From: Planctomycetota bacterium
GTDB lineage: Bacteria; Planctomycetota; Brocadiia; Brocadiales; Brocadiaceae
Length of the DNA stretch: 36,980 nucleotides
NCBI GenBank assembly: GCA_016873165.1
Contig: VGXV01000032.1
Coordinates: 1-36,980, forward strand
Reading direction: 5' to 3'
Part shown: positions 9,255 through 17,248 of the stretch, one piece after another
Position numbering within the stretch: position 1 is the first letter of the stretch
How the letters are laid out: every line of letters starts with the position of its first letter
The notes under the pieces: generated by a model
The model's input: the letters and a program-made list of their open reading frames with translations, nothing else
Databases searched by the model: none
Told to the model about the DNA's origin: nothing
Made by a program: the position numbers and the translations under genes

Positions 9255-9914
9255 CTACGCTATTGATTTCACATTCGCAGAGAATGTATTCCCATTGCAA
9301 TCGATTTCAATATACCCGCCGTCGCGGAACATGCCCGCATTTAAGACAACCGTATCCCCGATTGTATCTTTTCCTTTCGCCTCATGGATATGCCCTGAAA
9401 TACAAATATGGGGTTTGTGTTTCTCGATAAATTCCCTTGCCGCTGTGCTCCCGACATGCATTCCGTTACTGATGGTATCAATATTCGTATTTTTTGGCGG
9501 AGTGTGGCATACCATAATTTTCCATTGAGCGTCCTTTATCATGTTAAATCCTTTTAACAAGTTTGCCGTTATCTCATCTTCGCTGATTTCAGAAGGAGTA
9601 TGAAAAGGAGTCGGATTAGAGGCTCCGCAGCCGAAAATTCCGACATTTTCAATAACGTATCCTCTTCCATGCAGATTTATGCCAATATCTGTCAAATAAT
9701 TGTTTACTTCCTGCATGTCCATGTTTCCATACTGAGCGTACACCTTGTCTTTAAACTTCTTTACTGCCTTCACTACCGGTTCCGAATGGCTTTTCCCATG
9801 ACAATTAGTAATATCGCCTGAAATAATCACCAAATCTGCATTTTCAATGGTCTGTTTCATGTGCGCTAGTTTACTGATATCTTCATGTATGTCACCAAAT
9901 GATATTATCTTCAT
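9255..9914 (-). CDS. Metallophosphoesterase (calcineurin-like)
   Basis: A 219-residue protein with the full dimetal site of calcineurin-like phosphoesterases: GDIHED near residue 7, GDIT at about 35, GNMD at about 63, a central CHTPP and a late GHIHEAKGK. It probably hydrolyses phosphomono- or diesters; the substrate cannot be told from sequence. The start is supported by GAGG 6 bases before the ATG. It lies 60 bases downstream of the histidine ammonia-lyase gene on the same strand and may be co-transcribed with it. There is no signal peptide, so it is cytoplasmic. Confidence 0.92.
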   Translation of the reverse strand: MKIISFGDIHEDISKLAHMKQTIENADLVIISGDITNCHGKSHSEPVVKAVKKFKDKVYAQYGNMDMQEVNNYLTDIGINLHGRGYVIENVGIFGCGASNPTPFHTPSEISEDEITANLLKGFNMIKDAQWKIMVCHTPPKNTNIDTISNGMHVGSTAAREFIEKHKPHICISGHIHEAKGKDTIGDTVVLNAGMFRDGGYIEIDCNGNTFSANVKSIA

Positions 9915-9974
9915 TTTTTTACCTCAATAAAATCTTTTGTTGAACCTGTACATCGTACAATATATTTATAACGT

Positions 9975-11504
9975 TTATTGAAGATCACCAATCTTTTTTT
10001 CGACTTCCTGCAAAATCTTCCCTTCCTTCAGAAGTTTGTGCATGGTATTTATATCTTCAGAAATAATTCGGTCGTTTTCCATGTGAGTAATATGCTGCCG
10101 TATACATCGGTATGCCTCCATAGTGCCTGCGCCTGCCTTGAGATTGGTAAACAAATCCATTGCCTGGGCAGCGCATAATAACTCAATTGCAAGCACATAT
10201 TCGACGTTTCTCAGTATCTCGCGGCACTTCCGCGCAGAGATTGTGCCCATGCTCACATGATCTTCCTTGTTTGCAGAAGTAGGAATTGAATCGACACTTG
10301 CAGGGTGCGCCAACGATTTGTTTTCCGATACAAGGGATGCGGCAGTATATTGCGCAATCATGAATCCGGAATTTAATCCCGCATCTTTGATGAGAAAGGC
10401 GGGTAATCCGCTCAAGTGTGGATTCACCAGCCGTTCAATGCGTCTTTCCGAAATGTTAGCAATTTCAGAAAGCGCAATGGAGAGAAAATCCATCGCTAAG
10501 GCCACAGGTTGGCCATGAAAATTGCCTCCGGAAACAATCTGATCTGCATCAGCAAAAATTAACGGATTGCCTGTCGCGGCATTCATTTCGATTTCTATTA
10601 TTTTTTTTACATAATGAAGCGCATCCCGGGAAGCGCCGTGCACTTGCGGAGAACAACGTAAAGAATATGCATCCTGAATGCGCAAGCAATCTTTGTGAGA
10701 CGACACTATTTCACTGCCTTGTATAATTCTCCTGATATTGTCGGCGCTGGTGATTTGCCCCCTATGAGGTCTGGCTTCATGAATACGTTTATCCAATTCA
10801 ATATTCGAGGCCAGAAGCACTTCCATGCTTATGCCTGCGGCAATATCGGCAATTTTTAATAATTTCAGCGCATCGTATACATTCATTGCCCCTATCGCGG
10901 TCATTACCTGTGTTCCGTTGATGAGCGCCAGGCCTTCCCCCGCTTTAAGATGCACCAATCCAATATTTGCTGTTCGCATTGCCACATCGCCACGCATTGT
11001 TTTTCCATCGAATAATGCACTTCCTTCCCCCAATAATACCAATGCCATATGTGCAAGCGGCGCAAGGTCGCCACTGGCGCCCACAGAACCCTTTTCCGGA
11101 ATCATCGGGCACACATCTTTATTCAACATCTCTATTAACGTTTGCAATATCTCGATCGTAACGCCGGAATGCCCTTTTGCCAGATCATTGATTTTCAAAA
11201 GCATAATTGCCCGTGTGGTTTCTTTATCAAAATATTGGCCGACTCCTGCGGCATGACTCATGAGAATATTTTTTTGTAATTGTCTCGTTTGTTCATGAGA
11301 AATTACCTTATCACTCAACGCCCCGAATCCTGTTGTCAGGCCATAGATTGCCCTGTCATCTTCCAATGCCTTCATCACGCAATTACGCGCCGCCTTAACG
11401 CGGGAGAATGAGTCATTGTTTAGCCGAACACTTCTTTTATTTCTTGCGACCTGAATACATTGATCCAGCGTCAGCGAATTACCATCGAGTTCAATAGGCG
11501 CCAT
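9975..11504 (-). CDS. hutH: Histidine ammonia-lyase
   Basis: A 509-residue member of the MIO-dependent aromatic amino-acid lyases, converting L-histidine to trans-urocanate and ammonia. The self-forming cofactor triad ASG is at residues 143-145 in GSVGASGDLAPLAH. Other active-site stretches are IYGLTTGFG (53-61), NGTQ, QDAYSLRCSPQVHG and SANKEDHVSMG. The substrate-selecting pair is Ser-His (83-84, MSHAAGVG), as in histidases, rather than the His-Leu or Phe-Leu of tyrosine or phenylalanine lyases. The length is normal. No hutU, hutI or hutG is in the window, so a complete degradation pathway is not shown. The start has only a weak GGGG upstream. Confidence 0.93.
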   Translation of the reverse strand: MAPIELDGNSLTLDQCIQVARNKRSVRLNNDSFSRVKAARNCVMKALEDDRAIYGLTTGFGALSDKVISHEQTRQLQKNILMSHAAGVGQYFDKETTRAIMLLKINDLAKGHSGVTIEILQTLIEMLNKDVCPMIPEKGSVGASGDLAPLAHMALVLLGEGSALFDGKTMRGDVAMRTANIGLVHLKAGEGLALINGTQVMTAIGAMNVYDALKLLKIADIAAGISMEVLLASNIELDKRIHEARPHRGQITSADNIRRIIQGSEIVSSHKDCLRIQDAYSLRCSPQVHGASRDALHYVKKIIEIEMNAATGNPLIFADADQIVSGGNFHGQPVALAMDFLSIALSEIANISERRIERLVNPHLSGLPAFLIKDAGLNSGFMIAQYTAASLVSENKSLAHPASVDSIPTSANKEDHVSMGTISARKCREILRNVEYVLAIELLCAAQAMDLFTNLKAGAGTMEAYRCIRQHITHMENDRIISEDINTMHKLLKEGKILQEVEKKIGDLQ

Positions 11505-11900
11505 TACAGTAATTACCCCAGAAATAGTTATTCAATTAGTTGAATGTTTAGGAATTTCAATCTTTATAAGGGGTGGGCATTGCCCCACCGTCTCACGTTG
11601 TTTGCAGAGACGCATAGCAATGCGTCTCTACGTTTGGTGGGTGATGCCCACCCTACTCTGTTAAAAGTTGCCGAATGCCTAATTAAATGTTTAGGAATTT
11701 AAAAGTTTCTCATTATGCCTTTAACACACCCCGAACCCCTCTCAAGAGGGGAATATTAGAAGTCCCCTCTTGGAAGGAAATCCACCCCTAAATCCCCTCC
11801 GGGGAGGGGATTTAGGGGTGGGTAAAAAGAAAAGTCGTTGGGTTTTTTGTCTTTTAAAACCCAACCTAATTAATTTTTCCGATATGGGTTTCGCTTCACT
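11505..11900. repeat. Hairpin-rich intergenic repeat block
   Basis: About 400 bases without a gene. A 15-bp direct repeat AATGTTTAGGAATTT (11543-11557 and 11686-11700) flanks a 130-base stretch with AGAGACGCAT/ATGCGTCTCT (11606-11629) and GTGGG/CCCAC hairpins, ending in GTTAAAAGTTGCCGAATG. A second stretch holds CCCCTCTCAAGAGGGG and a 40-base near-perfect palindrome (11782-11821, 19-bp arms, 2-base loop). A third hairpin GTTGGGTTTT/AAAACCCAAC is at 11837-11865 and may end transcription from the gene at 11901. The outer parts recur at 3073-3154. Confidence 0.75.
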
Positions 11901-12671
11901 TTACTCAACCAAACATACTGCTTTTACTTCATTCAATATGTCAGTAACACTTGTATAAACATGTGGCAGTTCTAAAGCAGGCCTTGTGATCAAAATCGTG
12001 TCGATGCCCAAATCTATCGCTGCCTGAATTTTTTCCTTTACCCCTCCTACTCCGCCGCTTTCTTTAGAAACTATCGTATTAATTCCATACTGATGAAACA
12101 TGGCTTTATTCAATTCCTCTGAGAAAGGGCCATGCATTGCAATGATATTTTGGGGAGATATGCCCATTTCAATGCATGAAGCGATATGTTCCGGTATGGG
12201 AAGAATGCGCACAAACAGTTGTTTTTTACTTTTTAAAGGAATAAACTTTGAAACTCCGGAAATACCTGTTGTCAGAAAAATATTCGTTCCTAGCTCTCCT
12301 GCTTTTTCTACTGCATCATCAATAGAAGGAACCTTATGTATGAGCGGATGATCTGTTATTTCTGAATTTTTTCGTTCGAAACGAAAATATTTAATATCGG
12401 CTGTCCTGCATGCTTCATAAGCGTTTTTTGTTGCCTCAGCCGCAAAAGGATGTGTGGCATCAATAATAACCGTGATTCCATTTTCCCGGATAAGTTGCAG
12501 AAAACCTTCCTTGTCACAACGTTTCTGAATGCAAATGGTGTCGAGCCCGATTTGTTCAAACATCTTCTTTCCATATTCTGTAACCACAGTGGTCCTTACG
12601 TTAAAACCATCATGGTGAAGTTGTCTAACGATTTCTTTTCCCTCTTCTGTGCCGGATAATACCAATATCAT
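11901..12671 (-). CDS. cobK: Precorrin-6A reductase (CobK/CbiJ)
   Basis: A 256-residue protein starting MILVLSGTEEGKEIVRQLHH, the nucleotide-binding start of CobK/CbiJ, with the family landmarks DATHPFAAEATKNAYEAC, FLTTGISGVSKF, VRILPIPEHI and the late VSKESGGVGGVKEKIQAA. It reduces precorrin-6A (or the cobalt form) with NAD(P)H in corrin-ring synthesis. I moved the start from an upstream ATG at 12749 to the ATG at 12671, because the 26 extra residues are basic and aromatic and absent from the family; neither start has a clear ribosome site. Other ring-synthesis genes are not here; cobS and cobU lie 11 kb away. No cobalamin riboswitch was seen upstream. Confidence 0.9.
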   Translation of the reverse strand: MILVLSGTEEGKEIVRQLHHDGFNVRTTVVTEYGKKMFEQIGLDTICIQKRCDKEGFLQLIRENGITVIIDATHPFAAEATKNAYEACRTADIKYFRFERKNSEITDHPLIHKVPSIDDAVEKAGELGTNIFLTTGISGVSKFIPLKSKKQLFVRILPIPEHIASCIEMGISPQNIIAMHGPFSEELNKAMFHQYGINTIVSKESGGVGGVKEKIQAAIDLGIDTILITRPALELPHVYTSVTDILNEVKAVCLVE

Positions 12672-13093
12672 ATATCTATGTGTGCAGATAAATAAATGCC
12701 AATAACGATAAGCACGCAAAAAAAGATTCTTTTTAAAATGGCATTGCAAAACTACGGTAAAATATTAATACTTAAACATTTTCAATGCTTTGTTATCGTA
12801 CATAAAATAAAACTTACGGTCAATTTGAAAAAGTATCTATTATAAAGTACGAGATTGGAATAATTTACATGATAAGAGACATGAGAGATACATCTGGACA
12901 ATAGACAATATTCCTTAATAAATAATAATTAGGAACATCAACCGTTTTATTCTCTTCAATTTATTGTTAGGTTTTGTAGCTCAACCCAACCTTTAACTAT
13001 TTTTCGACTTGAAAAAAGTATATTGACATGATTTGTAATTACGATATTATGTAACCAGAGTCTTTAAAAACATAATTATATACCGAAATAGCC
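12672..13093. other. Intergenic region before the plus-strand cassette cluster
   Basis: AT-rich, no gene. It contains a GGTTTTGTAGCTCAACCCAACC imperfect hairpin near 12970-12991 and the promoter at 13023-13050. Upstream of the promoter I see nothing else that can be supported. Confidence 0.5.
13023..13050 (+). promoter_or_regulatory. Sigma70-type promoter leading into the cassette cluster
   Basis: TTGACA, 16 bases, TATTAT. It points into the attC-flanked gene cluster that begins at 13094, the position a cassette promoter would have, although no integrase gene is present. Confidence 0.65.
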
Positions 13094-13178
13094 GTATAAT
13101 AAGTCACCTGTAAGCGTATTATATGTACTAATAGCGGTAAAATAAGACGGCTATTAGTACGCCTAATTCATGTTATGC
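13094..13178 (+). other. attC-like site at the front of the cluster
   Basis: Begins GTATAATAAGTCACC, has a stem TACTAATAGC/GCTATTAGTA and ends CGCCTAATTCATGTTATGC, with the core GTTATGC at 13172-13178. A ribosome site (AGGATAA) and the ATG follow within 18 bases of the core, as in the other cassettes. The first box is imperfect. Confidence 0.6.
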
Positions 13179-13190
13179 GGAATAGGATAA

Positions 13191-13427
13191 ATGAAATACA
13201 CACAATACTTTCTCTATACACGACAAAGGCATGATAGAGCATACATTAGAAATGAATGGATTGAGTTCACTATTAAGAATCCTGTTAAAACTGAAATTCA
13301 ATCCGATGGCCGAATAAGAAAATGGTTAAAGATTGAAGAGGAAGGAAAATATTTGCGTGTTATATTGCTTGAAGATGGAGAAACAATTCACAATGCTTTC
13401 TTCGATAGGAACTTTAAGGAGGTGTAA
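13191..13427 (+). CDS. DUF4258-like small protein (putative toxin)
   Basis: 78 residues with the layout of DUF4258 / RelE-like small proteins: RHDRAYIRNEWIEFTIKNP, then GRIRKWLKIEEEGKYLRVIL and a final strand. Proteins of this type are commonly encoded just before DUF2283 proteins, as here (4-base gap), and the pair is often suspected to be a toxin-antitoxin or stress module; activity is not shown. AGGATAA precedes the ATG by 5 bases. It is the first gene of the cassette that ends at the attC 13638-13709. Confidence 0.75.
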   Translation: MKYTQYFLYTRQRHDRAYIRNEWIEFTIKNPVKTEIQSDGRIRKWLKIEEEGKYLRVILLEDGETIHNAFFDRNFKEV

Positions 13428-13430
13428 GTT

Positions 13431-13643
13431 ATGAAAATAAAGTATTTTAATGATACTGATACTGCTTTGGTGGAATTTACAGAAAAGATGGTAAAAGAAA
13501 CTCGAGAAATATCAGAAAATGTATATATTGACATTGATGAGAAGGGCAATATTGTTAGCATGACAATTGAGCATGCGAAAACGACAGCGCATCTGCCGGA
13601 TATATCTTATCAACAAATAGAGAAAGAGAAAATTACTGCATAA
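13431..13643 (+). CDS. DUF2283 family protein (putative antitoxin)
   Basis: 70 residues, MKIKYFNDTDTALVEFTEKM, then a YIDIDEKGNIVSMTIEHA centre. This is the typical DUF2283 small beta-rich fold. A very strong ribosome site (AGGAGGTG, 6 bases before the ATG) suggests it is made in excess over the protein encoded before it, as expected for an antitoxin. The last codons and the TAA are the first bases of the attC site (GCATAAC), a hallmark of cassette genes. Confidence 0.85.
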   Translation: MKIKYFNDTDTALVEFTEKMVKETREISENVYIDIDEKGNIVSMTIEHAKTTAHLPDISYQQIEKEKITA

Positions 13644-13709
13644 CAAATCGCTGCACCTGACCGCTATTCCGCTGCGCTCCATAGCGGCAGATGAGCTTTG
13701 GCGGTAGGC
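13638..13709 (+). other. attC site
   Basis: Starts GCATAACAAATCGCTGCACC and ends GCTTTGGCGGTAGGC. Complementary arms CCGCTAT (13661-13667) / ATAGCGG (13681-13687) enclose a short GC-rich loop. This is the classic attC plan. The final core reads GGTAGGC instead of GTTAGGC, one mutation that could block recombination. Confidence 0.85.
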
Positions 13710-13725
13710 ATGTGCAAACTCATTT

Positions 13726-14409
13726 ATGACTAAAGAACCTGAATTTTCAACGGATGAAGCTGTTCGTGAATATCTACCACTGATGCACGAATTGGTAATC
13801 CGGATAGCGCTTGTGGCTCACGCCTGCGAAGGGAAATTAAACTTATTACCGCCTTATGCTCGCGAATATGCTTATCTCCAATTTCGATACATGTGCGAGC
13901 TAATTGCATTAGGTTGCTTACAGCTTCATGGGGATTTGCCATTAGCAAAAAAGAAAGATTCTCAAAAAGCTTGGAATGCAGAGCAGATTATGAAGATGCT
14001 TCATAATAACTATAAGCATTCTTTTCCACAGTCTGTTACCCGCGAATCGACTCCAGAGGGAAACCACAGCATTAAATGCAACTCCAAGCCAAATGCTCTA
14101 ACGTTCGAAGAATTCAAAAAGCTTTATATTGAATGCGGAGAAGTTCTTCATCGCGGAACCATTCAGACTATAAAAGCGTCATTTTTAAATGGTGAGCATA
14201 ATTATCAGCGGATATTAGATTGGCAAAGTAAGATTGTAGACCTTATGAATGAACATATGGTAGGAAGAGCCAATGGTGCCGGATTCTATCTGGTTTCTCT
14301 AAAAACTGAATCTGGATACCCAGAATGTAGCATCTTTACTCCAAACAAATCCGGCGGTTTAGATGTGGCAATCCGTAAAATGGATTTAAAATTTGAAAAA
14401 ATGCCGTAG
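13726..14409 (+). CDS. Hypothetical cassette protein
   Basis: A 227-residue soluble, mainly helical protein, not recognised. Features: YAREYAYLQFRYMCELIALG in the first third, a KAWNAEQIMKMLHNNYKHSF stretch, and FKKLYIECGEVLHRGTIQTI in the middle, which resembles the helices of uncharacterised HEPN/Abi-like proteins (inference only). It starts 17 bases after the attC core, but without a good ribosome site. The stop is followed within 10 bases by the truncated ParE frame. Its position inside the attC-bounded stretch suggests a cassette gene. Confidence 0.65.
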   Translation: MTKEPEFSTDEAVREYLPLMHELVIRIALVAHACEGKLNLLPPYAREYAYLQFRYMCELIALGCLQLHGDLPLAKKKDSQKAWNAEQIMKMLHNNYKHSFPQSVTRESTPEGNHSIKCNSKPNALTFEEFKKLYIECGEVLHRGTIQTIKASFLNGEHNYQRILDWQSKIVDLMNEHMVGRANGAGFYLVSLKTESGYPECSIFTPNKSGGLDVAIRKMDLKFEKMP

Positions 14410-14418
14410 GTTGAGGTG

Positions 14419-14631
14419 ATGAACGAAGCCCAATATTTTCCATCAACAAACTTGCCTAACGCCAATTTTATTGCAAGGGATTCAGTTTATTATGCACAAA
14501 TGTTTACAACAGAAGTGTTTGAGGCAGTAGATCGCCTGGAATTATTTTCTGAATCTGGACGGGTTGTTCCTGAATTAAATCGTAAAGAAATCCAGACCAT
14601 AAAGGATAATAAAGTAAACCATGGAATTTGA
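14419..14631 (+). pseudogene. ParE/RelE-type toxin, C-terminally truncated
   Basis: 70 residues. FIARDSVYYAQMFTTEVFEA and RLELFSESGRVVPEL match the N-terminal two thirds of ParE/RelE toxins. The usual final strands with the I-R-E...Y-R-I-x-Y motif are missing; instead the frame reads RKEIQTIKDNKVNHGI and stops inside the next gene. No matching antitoxin is adjacent. This looks like a toxin whose 3' end was replaced when the brnT region was joined to it. An ATG at 14419 is preferred over GTG at 14416. Confidence 0.65.
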
Positions 14632-14890
14632 ATGGGATACGGGAAAAGCAAAAAAGAATCTTAGAAAGCATAAGGTTTCGTTTGAAGAAGCTATGACAGT
14701 ATTTTATGACCAGTTATCGGCAACTTTTGATGACCCTGACCATTCTGTTGATGAGGAAAGGTTTATAACCATTGGCTACTCTTCTCGTAGTCGTTTGCTT
14801 GTGGTATCGCATACCGAGAGAGGAAAAACAATACGTATTATCAGCGCGAGGACTGCAACCGCGCACGAAAGGAAAAAACATGAAAGCTAA
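14621..14890 (+). CDS. brnT: BrnT family toxin
   Basis: 89 residues, MEFEWDTGKAKKNLRKHKVS followed by FEEAMTVFYD, HSVDEERFITIGYSSRSRLL and a final TIRIISARTATAHERKK. This is the complete BrnT (DUF497) plan; these are RelE-fold ribonucleases held in check by a DNA-binding antitoxin. The predicted core residues of the C-terminal strand (ISARxAT..ER) are kept. It overlaps the truncated ParE frame by 11 bases and its antitoxin by 11 bases (ATGAAAGCTAA), giving translational coupling. Confidence 0.9.
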   Translation: MEFEWDTGKAKKNLRKHKVSFEEAMTVFYDQLSATFDDPDHSVDEERFITIGYSSRSRLLVVSHTERGKTIRIISARTATAHERKKHES

Positions 14891-15116
14891 AAAGAAGAAA
14901 ATTAGTGATGAATTACGCCCCGAATACGATTTTGATTATTCGAAAGCTGTTCGAGGCAAGTATCACAAACGCCTCATGTCAGAGGAAGCGAATGTTGTAA
15001 TGCTTGAGCCGGATATTGCTAAAGTGTTTACAGATTCAGAAGCGGTAAATAAGGCATTGCGGTCTTTACTTGATTTAACAAAGACGACAGAACGCCTAAC
15101 AAAACGCTCTACCTGA
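14880..15116 (+). CDS. Antitoxin of the BrnT toxin
   Basis: 78 residues, MKAKKKKISDELRPEYDFDY, then VRGKYHKRLMSEEANVVMLEPDIAKVF and EAVNKALRSLL. This is the short antitoxin type often found with DUF497 toxins, with a basic start, a linker that binds the toxin and a small ribbon/helix C-terminus. The ATG overlaps the end of brnT. The last six codons are read from the attC site at 15094-15156, so the gene is the end of a cassette. Confidence 0.8.
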   Translation: MKAKKKKISDELRPEYDFDYSKAVRGKYHKRLMSEEANVVMLEPDIAKVFTDSEAVNKALRSLLDLTKTTERLTKRST

Positions 15117-15156
15117 CCGCTATTACGCTGCGGGCAGGCGAGCTTGGTCGTTAACC
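15094..15156 (+). other. attC site closing the plus-strand cluster
   Basis: Starts GCCTAACAAAACGCTCTACC (perfect RYYYAAC core) and ends GAGCTTGGTCGTTAACC (core GTTAACC, 15150-15156). The arms CCTGACCGC and GCGGGCAGG can pair partly. It closely resembles the attC at 13638-13709 (shared CTGACCGCTATT and GAGCTT). Confidence 0.85.
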
Positions 15157-15185
15157 GATAAAATAATTAAATAACCACTAATTTC

Positions 15186-15486
15186 GTAACACTTTAGCTT
15201 TTTGAAAAATTTCCCATGTCTTAACCCCATGCTTCAGCATGGGGTTAAGGGGAGAAACAATCATGGGCTTCAGCCCTGAGGTAAAGTTAGCCCAATATCT
15301 TTTACTGTACCAGGTTGTAGAGACAGGTTTCAAACCTGTCTCTACCAAAGCCGGTGTATTTATTGTGGATATCTCCGCACTAAAGTGCGGAGTTAATGGA
15401 GGTGAAATTTACTCCATACGTCAATATTAGAGATGCCTTATAAAATAAAGGGAATCGAAGTCTTTTTCAAAAAGCTAAAGTGTTAC
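15186..15486. mobile_element. Miniature inverted-repeat element (301 bp) with 8-bp target duplication
   Basis: Perfect 24-bp terminal inverted repeats start GTAACACTTTAGC (15186-15209 and 15463-15486). They are flanked by the exact direct repeat CTAATTTC (15178-15185 and 15487-15494), as left by transposase insertion. There is no coding capacity. Inside are perfect hairpins: 15221-15248 (12-bp arms), 15317-15345 (14-bp arms, 1-base loop) and 15373-15392 (9-bp arms). It sits 22 bases after the last attC core. Confidence 0.85.
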
Positions 15487-15546
15487 CTAATTTCTGATCA
15501 AATAAAGTAATGGGTAAATATGAAAAATCCTGCGTAAGATTATTAG

Positions 15547-15731
15547 GGGTGCATTCCCGATTTTTTGTAAAAAGCTTATTATTTATGCAGGATGGGTCAA
15601 AGCCTGTCCTGAGCTTGCCGAATGGACGAAGCAGACCCATCAATCACATTTTCATTTATTTCTATGGGTGCGCTGATGCTTCACCCATTCTACTTAGAAA
15701 TGATGTGTTACAAAAAATCGGGAATGCACCC
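15547..15731. mobile_element. Miniature inverted-repeat element (185 bp), GGGTGCATTCCC family
   Basis: Perfect 24-bp terminal inverted repeats beginning GGGTGCATTCCCG (15547-15570 and 15708-15731). It contains the hairpins GATGGGTC/GACCCATC and TGGGTG/CACCCA and no gene. No target duplication is visible. It shares its ends with 142-166 and, diverged, with 28777-28968. Confidence 0.8.
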
Positions 15732-15945
15732 GTTAAAGGCAGCCATCACCTGTTCAGAAAAGAGGCTGTTATAGAAAAATTAATCTTCAGCGTGAGGGGC
15801 AATACGACAAAGCCTTATTGTTAATATGATCTATACATGTTTTCCCTTCTATCCCGTCCACTCCCTTATAATCACATAAACGACTCAATATTGTTACGAT
15901 TTGCCTGACTATACTTTAGAAAGCATCGACAGGGGAATATTTTAT

Positions 15946-17145
15946 ATGATAAAAACAGATATCGTAATTATCGGCGCCGGCATAATGGGACTCGCCGTTG
16001 CCAGGGAACTTCATCATCGACATCCGGGACTAAGAATTATCCTCCTTGAAAAGGAAGATACCTTCGGGCATCATGCAAGCGGAAGGAATAGCGGTATTCT
16101 TCATGCAGGATTTTACTATGCCCCGGATAGTTTAAAGGCAAAATTTACCGTCGAGGGAAACAGACTTTTGACAGAGTATTGTTTGCAACATAATCTTTCG
16201 ATCAACAGGTGCGGGAAGCTTGTGGTTGCAAAAGACGAAGAGGAACTGAAAGGTATATACGAGCTAAAAAACAGGGGCGACAAAAATGGTGTGCATTTAC
16301 AATTAATAGATGAACTTGAATTATCTCAACTCGACCCAAATGCGAAAACTCATTGCAAGGCTATCTATTCCCCCACAACTTCAGTAGTGAATCCAAAAGA
16401 GGTGTTGAGCCAAATCGCAACCGGCTTTAATAATAGTGTCAGCATTCTCTATAATGAGAAATTCATACAAAGAAAAGATGCACATTCGATAGTCACAAAC
16501 AAAAATACCATACAATATAAACATCTTATCAATTGTGCCGGACTCTATGCCGACAAAATCGGTCATCAATATGGTGTAGGAAAACATTATGCCCTTATAC
16601 CTTTCAAAGGATTGTATCTCGAATATAAAGACAGGAATCTTATTCAAAAGCATATCTATCCGGTTCCTAACCTGAAAAACCCTTTTCTTGGCGTACATTT
16701 TACAAAAATGGCCGACGGCAGGGTAAAAATAGGCCCCACCGCAATTCCTGCGTTATGGAGAGAAAACTATCAGGGTTTGTCCCGTTTTAATCTCGGTGAA
16801 TTTATTGAAATATTCCGGTACGAGACAAAACTCTTTCTTCGGAATTCTTTTAATTTCAGAGATTTGGCATTTACCGAGATAAAGAAATACTATAAAAAGT
16901 ATTTTATAAAACAAGCCGCACATTTAGTGAAAAAACTGGAGGAAGATAAATTTGGCGATTATCTCACTCCGGGAATCAGGGCTCAATTACTTGATACGAG
17001 AACAATGAAACTGGAAATGGATTTTGTTGTTGAACAGGAAGACACTTCCACCCATGTATTGAATGCCGTATCCCCCGCATTTACTTCTTCTTTTTCCTTT
17101 GGAAAATGTATCGCGGATAAGGCGGAAAGGGTAATGAAAATGTGA
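15946..17145 (+). CDS. lhgO: FAD-dependent oxidoreductase, L-2-hydroxyglutarate oxidase (LhgO) type
   Basis: A 399-residue DAO-superfamily flavoprotein. Residues 5-15 (DIVIIGAGIMG) are the FAD-binding Rossmann loop, followed by LLEKEDTFGHHASGRNSGIL and HAGFYY, which are LhgO/YgaF-type landmarks, then LINCAGLYADKIG and the substrate-domain stretch IPFKGLYLEY. The expected reaction is oxidation of L-2-hydroxyglutarate to 2-oxoglutarate, with electrons passed to the quinone pool; other 2-hydroxyacids are possible. I chose ATG 15946 over a TTG at 15901: AGGGG is 10 bases before it and the FAD loop then begins near residue 5, as usual. It is monocistronic. Confidence 0.88.
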   Translation: MIKTDIVIIGAGIMGLAVARELHHRHPGLRIILLEKEDTFGHHASGRNSGILHAGFYYAPDSLKAKFTVEGNRLLTEYCLQHNLSINRCGKLVVAKDEEELKGIYELKNRGDKNGVHLQLIDELELSQLDPNAKTHCKAIYSPTTSVVNPKEVLSQIATGFNNSVSILYNEKFIQRKDAHSIVTNKNTIQYKHLINCAGLYADKIGHQYGVGKHYALIPFKGLYLEYKDRNLIQKHIYPVPNLKNPFLGVHFTKMADGRVKIGPTAIPALWRENYQGLSRFNLGEFIEIFRYETKLFLRNSFNFRDLAFTEIKKYYKKYFIKQAAHLVKKLEEDKFGDYLTPGIRAQLLDTRTMKLEMDFVVEQEDTSTHVLNAVSPAFTSSFSFGKCIADKAERVMKM

Positions 17146-17191
17146 GCGCTATGGAGATTATTATTGTTATAGCAACAGATAACGTGTATTA

Positions 17192-17221
17192 TTGACAATA
17201 GTTACAAAAATCATACATATT
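17192..17221 (+). promoter_or_regulatory. Putative promoter of the DEAD-box helicase
   Basis: TTGACA (17192-17197) followed after 16-18 bases by TACATATT. It is 28 bases from the ATG at 17249. The -10 alignment is ambiguous. Confidence 0.45.
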
Positions 17222-17248
17222 TAAACAAAGTAAGGATAGAGAGAATCT

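Larger units (their letters stand above)
15157..15945. other. Intergenic region occupied by two miniature elements
   Basis: About 790 bases without a supported gene. It holds the elements at 15186-15486 and 15547-15731, described separately. The remainder (15732-15945) is AT-rich leader of the oxidase gene; its ribosome site is AGGGG at 15931. Confidence 0.6.

Noticed and set aside
11770-11958. Small plus-strand open frame (62 codons)
   Set aside because: Its first part is the palindromic repeat block and its end is antisense to cobK; no ribosome site.
13022-13050. Extension of the ATTTATCAATTAC leading-edge motif to the plus-strand cluster
   Set aside because: GATTTGTAATTACG is only loosely similar and overlaps a promoter spacer, so chance cannot be excluded.
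15186-15486. CRISPR array
   Set aside because: The repeats are single palindromes of different sequence, not regularly spaced identical repeats with unique spacers. No cas gene is present.
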